Of a DNA stretch of 64,000 bases, positions 1-11,200 are shown in pieces; within the stretch, counting starts at the first letter, position 1, and every line of letters starts with the position of its first letter. The stretch lies in the NCBI GenBank assembly GCA_963789825.1, contig CAWBME010000006.1, forward strand, positions 1,054,001 to 1,118,000, read 5' to 3'. The translations under genes and the position numbers were made by a program. The notes under the pieces were generated by a model. It saw only the letters and a list, made by a program, of their open reading frames with translations. It had not been told where the DNA came from and ran no database searches. Origin of the DNA: PFL42 sp963789825 (GTDB taxonomy: Bacteria > Chloroflexota > Anaerolineae > Anaerolineales > E44-bin32).

Positions 1-2378
1 CGTGGCCTGCGCGCTCGCCCCGGCGAGGAACCCCCGACGCATCCCTCTCCTCGGAGAAGCCCTCTCGATAGGCGTGGCGCGAGTCGTCGAAACGGAAGCC
101 GGCGTGGTAGAGCGACCCCAGCTTGAGATGGGTCTGCGCCAGTCGTTCGGAATCCTTGAGTTGTTGCAGGAGTGGGATCGCGACTTCGTAGTTGGCGATC
201 GCCTCGTCGAAGGCGATGACGGATTGGGCCGCATCACCTGCCTTGAGCAGGTACTCGGCGGCTTTGACCGCCTGGCCCGCCAGGGCATAGTGCCGGCCCA
301 GCGCCGGCGCCATCAGGTCGATGCGATCGGCATGGACCTGCTCGATCGCGTCGCCCACCCTGGCGTGCAAGCGCGCCGAACGCACACTGCTCAGTTCGTC
401 AGCGATCGTTTGGGGCATCAACGCGTGGGCGAAAGCGAATCGCTCACCGGTCCCTGTGGCCGTGCGGGGCGCATGGATGAATTGGGCGATCTCCGCTTCA
501 TCCAAGCAGGTGTCTAGCAGCTCTCGATCCAGATCGCTGGCGACCCGCAAGACGGCAACCTCGAACTCCTGCCCAATGATCGACGCACGACGCAGGCTGT
601 CCTGTGCCCCGGGAGACAACCGGGAAAATCGCGAAAGGATCGCTGTCCGTAGATTCTGCGGAATCCCCAGCTCCGCCATGGTCTTGCCGCGCTCCCATCG
701 GCCGGCCTCCAGGTAGAGCTTGCCCTGCGTCACCAGCGCCTTGCAGGCTTCTTCGACAAAGAACGGGTTGCCTCCTGTCTCCTGGTGGATCCCCTCCAAG
801 AACTGCTCGGTGATCTCGCGCTGGAACATCGCCTCCAGCATTCGCCGCGTTTCTTCGCGCGTGAAGGGCTGCAGCTCGATCCGCGTGACCTGCGCATTGC
901 GCTCAAGCTCCCTCAAGATGCCGTACAGGCCTGGCGCCTGCACCAACTCCACCGGCCGAAACGTGAGCAGAATGAGCAACCGCAGGTTGGTCACATGCGC
1001 TCGGTGCGCCAGGTGGCGCAGCAGGCACAGCGTTCCGCTGTCGGCCCACTGCAGGTCCTCCACCAGGAGCATCACCGGGGCTTGCTGTGAGAGACATTCA
1101 AAGAGCGACACCACGCTCTCGCACAATCGCTGCAGTTCCGCCTGCGGCTCGTCGGCCGCCGCAGACGGCCGCCAGTTGGCCACGCTCCTCAGCGATGGGC
1201 TCAAGACCGCCAGATCCTGCAGGATGAAGTCCGGCAGCGTCAGGCTGCGGCCGTCGTCGCCCGCCAGCGCCTGGCGGATCGCTTCCCCGATTGGCGCATA
1301 CGGCGCAGCGCCTTCCGCGTAGCACTCCCCGGGCAGCACCGTGCCACCCAGCACCGCCACGTGCGTGGCCAGCTCTTGCGCCAATCGCGTCTTGCCGACG
1401 CCGGCTTCACCCTCAAGGATCACGACCCGCCGCGTGCCGGCGGCCGCTTCCAACCAGGCCGCCTTGCACAGCGCAAGCTCCGGCTCCCGCCCGACAAATC
1501 GCCCGCGGGCGATCCCGTTGAGCACCGGCCGCGACCGGCCGGCACCCGAGGCAGACAGATCCATCGCCGCCAGCGCTTCCCTCACCAAGGCGGCGCTCGG
1601 CGGACGGTCGTCGGCCTGTTTGCTCATCAAACTCAGGATCAGAACTCTCCAACGCCGGGGGCAGATCGGGCCGATAGGTGCTGGGCGGCACTACCGGCGC
1701 ATGCAGGTGCTGCGAAACCACGGCCAGCGGATCGTCTGCTGTGAATGGCAGGCGCCCGGCAACCAGTTCGTACAGCATCACCCCCAGCGCGTACAGATCA
1801 GCCCGTCCATCGATGACCTGACCCAGAGCCTGCTCGGGCGCCAGGTAGAAGACGGTCCCTGTGAGGGCACCCTCGCTGGTGATGCGGCTGGCAATTGGAC
1901 GAGCCAATCCGAAGTCAGTCAGCTTGGCGGGTCCATCCGTGTGCCCAAGGATGTTCTCCGGCTTCAGGTCCCGGTGCACCAGTCCGTGAGCATGGGCGTG
2001 CTCAAGCGCAGCGCAGACCTCCTGCGCCACCCGCACGATCTCCGGGATGGCGCTTGGGCGGCTCGCATGCAGCGAGGGGCCCTCGATGAGCTCCATGACA
2101 ATGAAGGGGGTGCCATCGGCATCACCGACATCGTGGATCGCCACGATATTGGGGTGGTTCAGCCGGGCTGCCGCCCGGGCTTCGTGCAGCAGCCGGGCCC
2201 GGCCTGCCTCCCCGAGCGCTTGCGGGTCCAGCACCTTGACCGCCACCTCGCGCTCCAGCAGCGTGTCGCGGGCGCGGAAAAGCCAGCCCATCCCCCCACG
2301 CCCGAGCTCGGACACCAGATGGTATCGATCGTGAAGCGTGCTTCCCGGGCCCAGGCTCATGGCTGTGTCCCGGAGCAA
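1..2378 (-). CDS. Ser/Thr protein kinase - AAA ATPase - TPR regulator (3' end outside window, one frameshift)
   Basis: A predicted cytoplasmic signalling protein. The N-terminal kinase domain has the glycine loop GRGGMG (residues 26-31), ATP lysine K48, the catalytic loop HRDLKPEN (135-142), DFGLA and APEQ. The frame shifts near 1646. It resumes as a linker and then a large ATPase with Walker A GEAGVGKT (near 1390-1415) and Walker B-like LLVEDLQWAD (near 1050), followed by helical TPR-like sequence open to base 1. Kinase plus AAA_16-type ATPase plus TPR is a known architecture of large bacterial sensor-regulators; the ligand is unknown. The TTG start at 2378 has GGGGGAG five bases upstream; an ATG at 2360 is the alternative. 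The C-terminal part is missing, so an output domain cannot be excluded. Confidence 0.85.
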
Positions 2379-2586
2379 TTCAGCTCCCCCTAGCGTGATC
2401 CGGAAGATGATCGCGCTTGGGACTATTCTCGCGCTGATTCCGAGCCGGCGAGGCGGGCATTCCCCCGCCCAACAGCTAGCCTTTGCGGCCGGATTCTCGG
2501 GCCAGCCTGCCAGTCAGGGGTATAGTCAAAGGGGCAGCCGATCTTGGCCCTAGCCGCCAGGCCCGGACACCCGGGTACCGGAGACC

Positions 2587-3495
2587 ATGCGCACCATCAA
2601 GCACTTCCCCTTCACCCACATTCTAGGCTGGTCGGCGACGCGCTACGACCTGTTCTCGGTCTGCAAGCGCAAGTACTTCTTCCATTACTACGCCAAGTAC
2701 GACCTCGATATCCAGGTGCGGCGGCTGACCCGCTTCAAGGACTTGGTGACCCTCCCGCTCGAAACGGGGGGCATCGTGCATCAGGTCATCGAGGCGCTGC
2801 TCAATCGGCTGAAGTCGACGACGCAGGACATCGACCGGCCGCGCTTCCATGCCTACGCCGACAACCTGATCGCGCAGAGCCTTGAGCAGAAGCCTTTCGA
2901 GGAGGTCGTCTACGGCGAGGTCAGCCAGATCGACCCGTCGGACCTCGCCCCGAAAATCCACGCCTGCCTGGACAATCTACTGGCCAGCCCGCGCTACGCC
3001 TGGCTGGTGGAGGAGGCCGTTGCCACGGCGCCGGAGTGGATCATCGACCCACCCGGCTATGGCGAGACGCGCTTGCAGGACCTGAAGGTGTACTGCAAGG
3101 TCGACTTCCTCTTTCCGCTGGGCGACGAACTGCACATCGTCGATTGGAAGACCGGCAAGACCAACTCGGCCAAACACCGCAAGCAACTGCTCGGCTACGC
3201 CACCTGGGCGGCCCACCATTTCGAGGTCGATCCGGCCGTGATCCAGCCGTCGATCGCTTATTTGCACCCGGAGTACTCTGAGGTGCACCAGGACTTCACG
3301 GCCGTCGACCTCGAGAACTTCGCCGTGCAGGTGAGGGCCGAGACCGAGGAGATGTACGAATACTGCCGCGACGTCAATCAGAACATCCCGCTCGACAAAC
3401 CGGGGTTCCCGATGGTTCACGACGAGCGGATCTGCGGCTACTGTGCCTACCGCGGGGTGTGCTTCCCCGACCGATACCCGGCCAAGCTGGACTAG
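2587..3495 (+). CDS. PD-(D/E)XK nuclease with Cas4/AddB-type iron-sulfur cysteines
   Basis: A 302-residue RecB-family nuclease. Visible are H65 in the GGIVHQVIEA helix, D173 (KVDF), the core DWK at 186-188 with Q200 downstream, and four cysteines placed as in Cas4 and AddB [4Fe-4S] nucleases: C26 (VCKRKYF) and a C-terminal C283-x2-C286-x5-C292 set. Family knowledge predicts metal-dependent DNA end or single-strand cleavage. No helicase, cas gene or CRISPR array lies nearby, so it is a stand-alone copy. It diverges from the kinase gene and converges on the peptidase gene, whose stop is 80 bases away. The frame is intact over its whole length. The fold is well supported; the cellular role is unknown. 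Confidence 0.85.
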   Translation: MRTIKHFPFTHILGWSATRYDLFSVCKRKYFFHYYAKYDLDIQVRRLTRFKDLVTLPLETGGIVHQVIEALLNRLKSTTQDIDRPRFHAYADNLIAQSLEQKPFEEVVYGEVSQIDPSDLAPKIHACLDNLLASPRYAWLVEEAVATAPEWIIDPPGYGETRLQDLKVYCKVDFLFPLGDELHIVDWKTGKTNSAKHRKQLLGYATWAAHHFEVDPAVIQPSIAYLHPEYSEVHQDFTAVDLENFAVQVRAETEEMYEYCRDVNQNIPLDKPGFPMVHDERICGYCAYRGVCFPDRYPAKLD

Positions 3496-3575
3496 CGGCC
3501 GCGCAGCCCCCGCCTTCCCGTCCTCAGGCCGATTGCCGCCCCAGCCCGCACGGCCAATGCGCAACTCCCCAGGCG

Positions 3576-5110
3576 TCAGCGCATGATCGTCGAGCCCGAG
3601 CGCCCGGATGAGTCCGAGGTGACGGCCTCGTCCCGCCCGCACCAGCGAGCCATAGTAGTTGCGCTCATCGGCGACGGCCTGCCAGCCGCTCAGCACCATC
3701 GGCACGGGACCATCCGCCTCCAGCCACTCGCCGTTGAACTTGCGAGCCAGGTGCACGTGCTTCCCCGTCGAGCGGCCGCCCTCGCACGAGGGATGCCCCA
3801 ACGGAGACCCCGTCACGACTTGAGCGCCCTGCAGGATGAGTCCGTCTTCGGCCAGGTGTAAGTAGACCAACACCCAGCCTGTCGACTCACGGCCGTCGCC
3901 GTCGAGATCGAGGGCCACGGCGTTGTCGGCGGCGCGCACGATCGTGCCCGAAGCAGAGGCCGTCACCCAGCGCGCCGACACCGCACAAGGTTCCTCGTTG
4001 GTGATCGGGGAGAAATCGAGCGCGCCACGCGGCGTGCCGGCATTCCAGGCTGGATGCGGTCCACCGGTCAGGCTCCAGCGCTCGCCGGGGCCGAAGGGCA
4101 GTTCGAGCACCGGCTGCGCCAGGTCAACCGGCAGTAGCGGACCGAGCGCCTCGGCACGCCTCCAGGGATCGCCGAATAGCTCAGCATACTGCGCCGGGAA
4201 GGATGCCGGTCCATGCAGGCTTTCCGTCCAGCGCTCCCTCGGCCGCAGGACGGCAAACAAGTGCATGACGGCCACGGAGCCCGCATTCAGCTCCGGGTGA
4301 AAGCGCAGGGTGGAGCCGTCGTCAAAGTCCGTCTCGACCTGCGTGCCTTGACGCCAGCCGTAGTAGCCGCGGTTGAGCTGGGTGCCGGCGACGAGCAGTT
4401 CCTGGTATAGGCCGGTCCTGCCCGGGATGCGCAGCCCGAGTGGGTAGAGATTGTCCTCGGCGCCAGGCGGAGAACCGAACACCCATCCGCTGCGGTACTC
4501 GAGCAAGCCCAGCAGCAGCCTCGGGTTGACCGACAGCTCATTGGCCACCCGCTGGACGATCGCCGCGCCGCTCATGACGGTATCGTCTTGGCACCGTCTC
4601 CTCGTATCCGGCCAGGAAGCCTCCCGCCTGGAGGACGAAGGCCTGCACGTCGAAGTCGGCGGCTGCCGGCGAATACACGACCTCGCTGTCTGGGAGTACT
4701 GCGACTCCCGGGGAGACGTCCCCGAGGACATTTGGGACGCGCAGCTCAAGGGCGATGGGAAGATAGCCCCTGGGCGAGAGCGGCTGGTCGGCGACGATCT
4801 CCGCCGGATCAACGCCGAACCGAGCGCCGAGGGCCAGAAGCGTGTCCCCCGAGCGGGTCTGGTAGATGTATTCCGGGCCGGGCGTCGAGAAGTCCGGCGT
4901 TGCGGTCGGGGCCGGGTCGGCAGAGATCGGAGAAAGCGTGGCGGAGGCGGCCGCGGGCCGAGTCGCTAGGGCTTAAATCGTCGAGCGCACGGCGCCGGCC
5001 GTCGCCTCACGCGCTGGACCCAGAGCGCGCAGCGGCGCGTTGCAGGCCAGTCCCGCCCCGCCCAACATCAGCGCTGGCATAAGCCAGCGGCACCTTCGGC
5101 CCGTTGGCAA
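3576..5110 (-). CDS. LysM-M23 peptidase lipoprotein (frameshifted)
   Basis: Predicted exported murein endopeptidase or cell-wall-binding lipoprotein. The N-terminus (TTG start at 5110, GGAG eight bases upstream) is a short basic stretch, a hydrophobic segment and a cysteine (GGAGLAC). A Thr/Pro/Ala linker leads to a LysM-like segment (YIYQTRSGDTLLALGARFGV, near 4870-4810). The M23 core carries the first zinc-ligand pattern H..D (GGPHPAWN...ALDF) and the final HxH (GKHVHLARKF). The frame is broken near 4590 and 3635, and an in-frame TAA sits at 4973-4975 with no usable start after it. Switching frame at 3635 gives a clean C-terminus ending STIMR at 3576. Function is secure at family level; whether the gene is intact depends on read quality. 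Confidence 0.75.
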
Positions 5111-5532
5111 GACCGAAGCTCCAGGCTTGTTGGGAGGTGGTGCGCATCGCTTGGCCATCGCCGGACAAGCATACCTCGAGCGCGGTACTTGGCACCCACT
5201 TTCCCAGGCCGATCCTCTCGAGCCCGGGGTCTCCATCAGCCGCGATGCAACCCAGCGCCGTCAGACGGCGGGCTCCGGCGATGGCCCCAGCGTTCAATCG
5301 GGTGCGGTCCGGGCGTGGGCCCCGCCTTCCCGCTCAGGCGTTCTAGTTGTGCCGCCGCCGAATCCGGACTAGTGTCAGGAAGGTCCACGCAACATTGGGC
5401 AGGCGCTGTACCCCCACCCCCTTCCACTGCCCTCACGCTGACCGGCTCGGCCATCACCAGGCAGGATCATCCACGACGCGGGCCAGCCGCCCCACCCGGC
5501 GCGCGGCCCGGTCATCAGGGGGAGGCATCGAG
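5111..5532. other. Intergenic region between divergent genes
   Basis: About 420 bases between the peptidase gene (leftward) and the first binding-protein gene (rightward). It should hold both promoters, but I see no convincing -35/-10 pair, hairpin or conserved reading frame. Confidence 0.5.
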
Positions 5533-7280
5533 ATGACGACAAAGGATCTTCGGTCACTGCTCGTGTTCACGCTCGGGTGCCTCTGCATGACCGCATGTCA
5601 GCCGCAGGCGGTGCCGGCCGGAAGCGGCGCCCAGATCAAGATCCTCCGCCTAGCAATGAGCGGGGGCGATTTCCTGACACTCGATCCAGCCCTAGCCTCG
5701 ACGCCGGCACGCTCAACGTCGTACGCCAGGCCTTCGTGGGCCTGACACGCGACGACGAGCAAACGGCAGAGGTCCTTCCTGGCATCGCCAAGTCCTGGGA
5801 CATCTCCGAAGACGGAAAGACCTACACCTTCCACCTGCGCCAGGGAATCCCCTGGGTCACCTGGGACGGCCAGCGCGTCGTCGAGGTCCGAGACTGCCAG
5901 GATCCGCCGGCCGTTCGCTGGCTAACGGCCCTCGACTTTGCGTACGGCATCCAGCGCAGCGTCGACCCCGCCACGGCCGCCCCCTATGCCTTCGTCCTGG
6001 CGCAAGTGATCGAGGGGGCGGAAGCGCGGGCCTTCGGCGATGGAGCCCGGGAAGATGTGCAGGTCCGGGCATTGGATGACTTCACACTCCAGGTCACCTT
6101 TGTGCGGCCGGCCGCCAACAATCTCGCGATCATCGGATTGTGGACGGGCTACGCCCAGCCCAAATGGTTGATCGAGGGTGACGAGTGCACCACACCCACT
6201 GGGGACCAGTGGGCCGACACCGGGCACTTCCAGAGCTACGGCCCTTTCACGCTCAAGTCCTGGGTCCGTGATACCGATCTGACGATCGTCAAGAATCCTT
6301 TCTGGCCCGGGATTGGAGCCTCGCCCCAGGCCAAGATCGATGAGGTCGTCTTCAAGCTGCTAGAAGATTCCCAGGCACTGCAACTGTATGAAATCGGGGA
6401 TCTGGAAAGCGTGGGTGTCCCGATCGGCAATGAGGATCGGATGCGGGCCCATCCGATCTACTCCAAGGAACTCGACACCGGGCCGGCCCTTTGCACCGGA
6501 TTCTACGGTTTCAACACTCATGCCGCCTACGTCGACGATGTGCGCGTCCGCCGGGCGTTGTCGATGGCGATCGAACGCCAGGCGCTGATCGACAACGTCG
6601 CCAAGTACGGGCAGGAGGCCGCCCGCTGGTTCTCCCGGCCCGGCCTAAACGCCGCGCCAACGCTCGAGGGGTTCCCCGACCTGGGGATCGGATTCGACCC
6701 TGAGGCTGCCAGACGAGAGTTGCAGGCGTATCTGGACGAGAAGGGGCTCCAACCACAGGACCTCGACATCACCTTCATGTACAGCAGAACGGGTTCCACA
6801 GAAAAGCTTGCCAATGCGGTCCAGTCCATGTGGAAGGAAAACCTTGGGCTGAACATCAAGCTGGACTCCCAGGAATGGAACTACTTCTTGGCCACCGTGA
6901 TTCATCCTGACTTCGCGCCCCAGATCTTTTCCCTGGACTGGTGCGCCGACTACCCCGACGCCCACAACTTCCTCCATGATGTCTTCGCCAAGGGTGGCGC
7001 CACCAACCCGAAGGAGGGTGGAGGCATCAACTGGCTGAACCCGGAGTTCGAGCGGCTGATTCAGGAGGCCGCCGTTGAAGACGACCTTGAGGCCCGGACC
7101 CAGCTCTACGCCCAGGCCGAAGAGATCCTTGTCGATACCGACGCCGCCATCGCGCCCCTCTGGTGGGGTACCCGTATGGTCTTGACCAAACCCTATGTCC
7201 TGCGCACGGTCGGAAGCGGCGGCGTCGATTCGTTCGAGAAGTGGGATATCCTCCCGACGCCGGTCGCGTCAGGGGAATGA
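5533..7280 (+). CDS. ABC transporter family-5 solute-binding lipoprotein, copy 1 (one frameshift)
   Basis: Extracellular substrate-binding protein of the SBP_bac_5 (oligopeptide/DppA) family, about 580 residues after repair. The signal peptide ends in a lipobox (MTAC, C near residue 20). The mature part shows the family's usual landmarks, such as GLTRDDEQTAEVLPGIAKSW, ALSMAIERQALID and WCADYPDAHNFL. The frame shifts near 5699 where one base seems missing (DPALAS to DAGTLNVV). It is closely similar along its whole length to the gene at 17909-19662. No permease or ATPase gene is adjacent; the nearest matching transporter is at 59.6-63.5 kb. It could bind peptides or oligosaccharides; the sequence alone does not decide. 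Confidence 0.88.
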
Positions 7281-7367
7281 GACCGAGGCCGTCAGGAGAC
7301 GGCATCGGATCTTGAGAGTCCTGTGCGCTTCGCCAAGCGCCCCTGCTCGGGGAGTTCGCCACGCGCC

Positions 7368-7961
7368 CTACTTTCTGCCAGCCAGCAACCCACCCAGCAG
7401 CGTCGCCCCTAGGCCGACCATCTCCTCGGTAAGGTCTCCGTCGCCGTCGAAGTCCAGCAGCTGGGCCAGGCCTGCGCCCCCCGATGCAGCCTGCTGCTTG
7501 TTCTGTGTCAGAACGGAGGCAACTCCCTGGGCATCCAGGCCTGCCTTGCGCTGCGCCTTTCCCAGGGCGCCGAGTACGACCGGTGCCAGCAACGCCAGCA
7601 ACTTCATCACCTGCTGCGAGTCCATCCCGGTGGCCTTGCCGATGGAACTGGCGGCATTGGACTGCTTCCCGCCCAGCACGTGACCGAGGATGGCCATGCC
7701 ATCGTCCCGCACCTCCGGGCGCCCAAGATTGGAGGCCAGGTCGTCAAGGATGCTGCCATTGTGATCCCTGGCGAGCGCCTGGGTCAGGGATTGAGCGCCA
7801 CCCGCTTGGGCGGCGTTGCGCTCCAGGCTGCCGAGCAAGAGCGGCAGCGCCAGGCCGATCGCCTTCTGGGTCGCGCCTTCCTCTGTGCCCAGGCTCTTGG
7901 TGAGTGTGCCAAGCGTGTCGCCCGAGAGCGAGCTTGTCAGCAATTGCATGAACGTGTCCAA
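7368..7961 (-). CDS. DUF937 family protein with C-terminal EF-hand-like loop
   Basis: A 197-residue protein of the DUF937 (YidB-like) family: the start MDTFMQLLTSSLSGDTLGTL, the repeat-rich LGLALPLLLGSL region and the second helical half with GMDSQQVMKLLALLAPVVLG fit the family. The C-terminus has a calcium-loop-like DFDGDGDLTEEM. I place the start at the TTG at 7961 because AGGAGG lies six bases upstream; a longer frame runs on but only shadows the neighbouring gene. It diverges from the glucan-synthase-like gene, with about 290 bases between them, and converges on the first binding-protein gene. The biological role of DUF937 proteins is not established. Confidence 0.82.
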   Translation of the reverse strand: MDTFMQLLTSSLSGDTLGTLTKSLGTEEGATQKAIGLALPLLLGSLERNAAQAGGAQSLTQALARDHNGSILDDLASNLGRPEVRDDGMAILGHVLGGKQSNAASSIGKATGMDSQQVMKLLALLAPVVLGALGKAQRKAGLDAQGVASVLTQNKQQAASGGAGLAQLLDFDGDGDLTEEMVGLGATLLGGLLAGRK

Positions 7962-8252
7962 TGGGATCCTCCTGATCGGTGCCTTGTCTTCGTTCTGGCC
8001 GGAATGCTTGCACCGGAGGAGGGTTGAATCCCGGGCTTCGGGTGAGGGTACGTATCGCAGTCGGGCCAAGGGGAAGGCAGATGCCCTGGGCAGGTTGTCG
8101 CGATCGACATCGACACTGCCCCTCGGCTGCCATCCGGCGACCTGGACCGCCTCTCCCGCTCCGGCCGGATATCCTTGTGCCGTTATACTCTTAGGGCCTG
8201 GCGCGTCCGCCTGCGGTCCAGCCGGCCAGGCCCTGCCGCCATCCGGAGTGTC

Positions 8253-11200
8253 ATGGCCGACGTCATCGTCCTCGGATTCTTCTCGGAACAACCCCAGGCC
8301 CTGACCGCCGCCGGGGAACTCGGGCGGCGCGGCTTCCAGCGCACCGGCCAGGTCCACAAGAACCATGCAGGAGCCATTGAGATCCGGGACCCCTTCCGGC
8401 GGCGCCGGTCGTTTGCCTCGGCGCTCTTCGCCTTCGCCGGCGGAAGCCTGGCTGCATTGGCGCTGGCAGTTCTTCGGCCCCGGTCCCCCGCGCTGGCAGG
8501 CGTTCTCCCCGGGCTGGCCTTGGTGCTGGTTGGCGCGTTGGCCGGCTGGGCGCTGGCCGCGCTCTGGTCCCAGCGCAGCCGTTTCGGCTTGGACCGCGAA
8601 CTCTTCGCCGATCATGCCCGATGGCTGGCTCCCGATGAGACCGTTCTGATCCTGCAAGTGCCGCCCGACTCCCTTGCGGAGGCGGTGGAGGTGATGCGCG
8701 AGGGAGTCGAGGTCCCGCCGATCATCTTCTTCCTCCACCCAAAGCGAGAGCTCGAAATGCCTCGCCCGCGCCCAGCCGGCAGCACACTCACCCTGCCTGA
8801 AATCGAGGAACACGCTCGCCGTCTGGCGCAGGAGCAACGGTTGGATGCGGGCCTCCTGCCAAGCCCCGAGGTGCTGCGGCGCGTGGAAGCTGCCCGCCGC
8901 TGGGTGCACCACATTTGCCAGGACCTTTCGCTTGCCGGCCGCCTCGAGGAGACCACCTCACCGGCCGCCGAATGGTTGCTCGACAACGAGTATGTCGTCG
9001 AGAGCAATGTCCTCGACGTGCAGCTCAACCTGCCGCAGCGCTACTTCCGCCAGCTCCCCGTGCTGTCCGGTTCCGGCCTCCCGCGCATCTACGCCCTGGC
9101 GGATGAGCTTGTCTCCCACACCGAACTGCGGATCGACACCGAGCCGATCGAGGGGTTCCTCGAGGCCTACCAGGCCGCTCACCCTCTGACCATCGGCGAG
9201 CTGTGGGCCTTCCCACAGATGCTGCGCATTGCCCTGATCGAGGGCATCGCCCAACTGGCAGTCCGGGCGCTCAGCGACTTGCGCCAGCGCGAGCAGGCCG
9301 ATTTCTGGGCCAATCGCCTGATGACCGTCAGCCGACGCGATCCCAACCAGCTGTTTGGCATGATGGCCGAACTCACCAAGGCCCATCCCTCCCCGAGCCC
9401 GTACTTCGCCTCACAGCTGGTTGGCCATTTGTACGACGAAGAGGAAGCGCTGGCGCCCGTCCAATCCTGGCTCGAGCGCACCTACCATCGCCCCCTCGGG
9501 GAGCTCAACCTGCGTGAGCAGACCCGCCAAACACAGGATCAGATCTCGATCAGCAACGCCTTCGCCAGCTTGCGCCAGCTGGCCTTGATCGACTGGCGCC
9601 AGGTCTTCGAGAATCTCAGCCACGTCGAGCGGACTCTGCGCACGGATCCGGCCGGGGTGTACGCCGGGATGGACTTCGAGACCCGCGACCAGTATCGACG
9701 CGCCGTCGAACGGCTGGCGCGCGGCTGCCAGGCATCTGAGGTCGATGTCGCTCGCCAGGCGGTTGCCCGCGCCGCCCAGGCATCGATAGGAGGCGTGGAC
9801 GAGCCGCCCCTGGCACACGTCGGCACCCACCTGATCGGCGAGGCGGCCAAGAGCTTCGCCAGCGCACTGGGCAGTCCGCCAGCCGGCCGACTCCATCTGC
9901 TCGACTGGGTGCGTGCCCATCCCTCCCTGATCTACTTCTTCTCCGCCGGGTTGATGATGCTTGCCTTCCTGGCCATGTTCATCGCCGCTGGCCTTCAAGC
10001 CATGCCATGGGCTGTCGTGGCCGGCATCACGCTCCTGGCTCTCTCTCCGGCCAGCCAGCTGGCGCTCAAGATTGCCGACTACCTCGTCACTCGGCTTCTT
10101 CCCCCAACGAACCTGCCGAAGATGGGTTTCCTGCGGGTGGGGATTCCGGAGACCTGCCGCACGCTGGTCGTCGTGCCGGAGATGCTGGCTAGTCCGGAGC
10201 AGATCCGGTTGAACGTCGAGAAACTCGAGGTCCGCTTCCTGGCAAACCAGGACGCCAACCTCTACTTCAGCTTGTTCACCGACTACACCGACTCCGAGAC
10301 CCCCCATCGAGAAGACGATGACGGTCTGCTGCAGACGGCAGTCGCAAGCATCGAAGCCCTCAACCTACGCTACCCATGGGCGCGCTTCTTCCTGCTTCAT
10401 CGCGAGCGCAGGTGGAGCGAGACGGAACAGAAGTACATCGGCTGGGAGCGCAAGCGCGGCAAACTGGAGGAGCTCAACGGCCTGATCGACGGCACACGGC
10501 CCCTCGACGCCCCCAACCTGGTCGTTGTCGGCGAGGCCGAGCGGCTGGCGGATGTCCGCTTTGTCATCACACTCGACAGCGACACCCAACTTCCGACCGG
10601 CACGGCCCGCCGCATGATCGAGACTCTCGCCCATCCCCTCAATCGGGCACGCTTCGATCCCGGCGGCCGCCTTGCAGCCGGCTTCAGCATCATCCAGCCA
10701 CGGGTGACGGCCTCGCTCCCGAGCACCACCGCCACGCCCTTCACCCGCTTGTTCACCGACGCCGTCGGCATCGATCCCTACACCAAGGCGGTCTCCGACG
10801 TCGGTCAGGATCTTTTCGGCGAGGGCTCGTATCATGGCAAGGGCATCTATGAGGTTCGGGGTTTCAGCCGGGTGCTGTCCGGGCGGTTCCCGCAGGAGAG
10901 CCTGCTGAGCCATGACCTGATCGAGGGCGCGCATGTCGGCGTCGGGCTGGCGAGCGACATCGAACTGCTCGACGAGTTTCCGCCGGACTACTTGACCTAC
11001 ACCAACCGGGAACACCGCTGGGTCCGCGGTGATTGGCAGATCGCCAGCTGGGCAACGCCGCGCGTCCCGCGGGCAGACGGGAGGCGCGGACCCAACGTGC
11101 TCTCAGGCTTCAACCGCTGGAAGATCTTCGACAACCTGCGCCGAAGCCTGGTTCCTGCCGCCAGCGTTGCCCTGCTGGTCGCGGCGTGGCTGCTTTCCCC

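Noticed and set aside
2587..3495. Part of a CRISPR adaptation module
   Set aside because: No cas1, cas2 or repeat array within the window; the similarity is only to the Cas4 nuclease fold.
7962..8912. N-terminal extension of the DUF937 open frame over the glucan-synthase gene
   Set aside because: The extra residues are the antisense shadow of the NdvB-like gene, and AGGAGG precedes the TTG at 7961.
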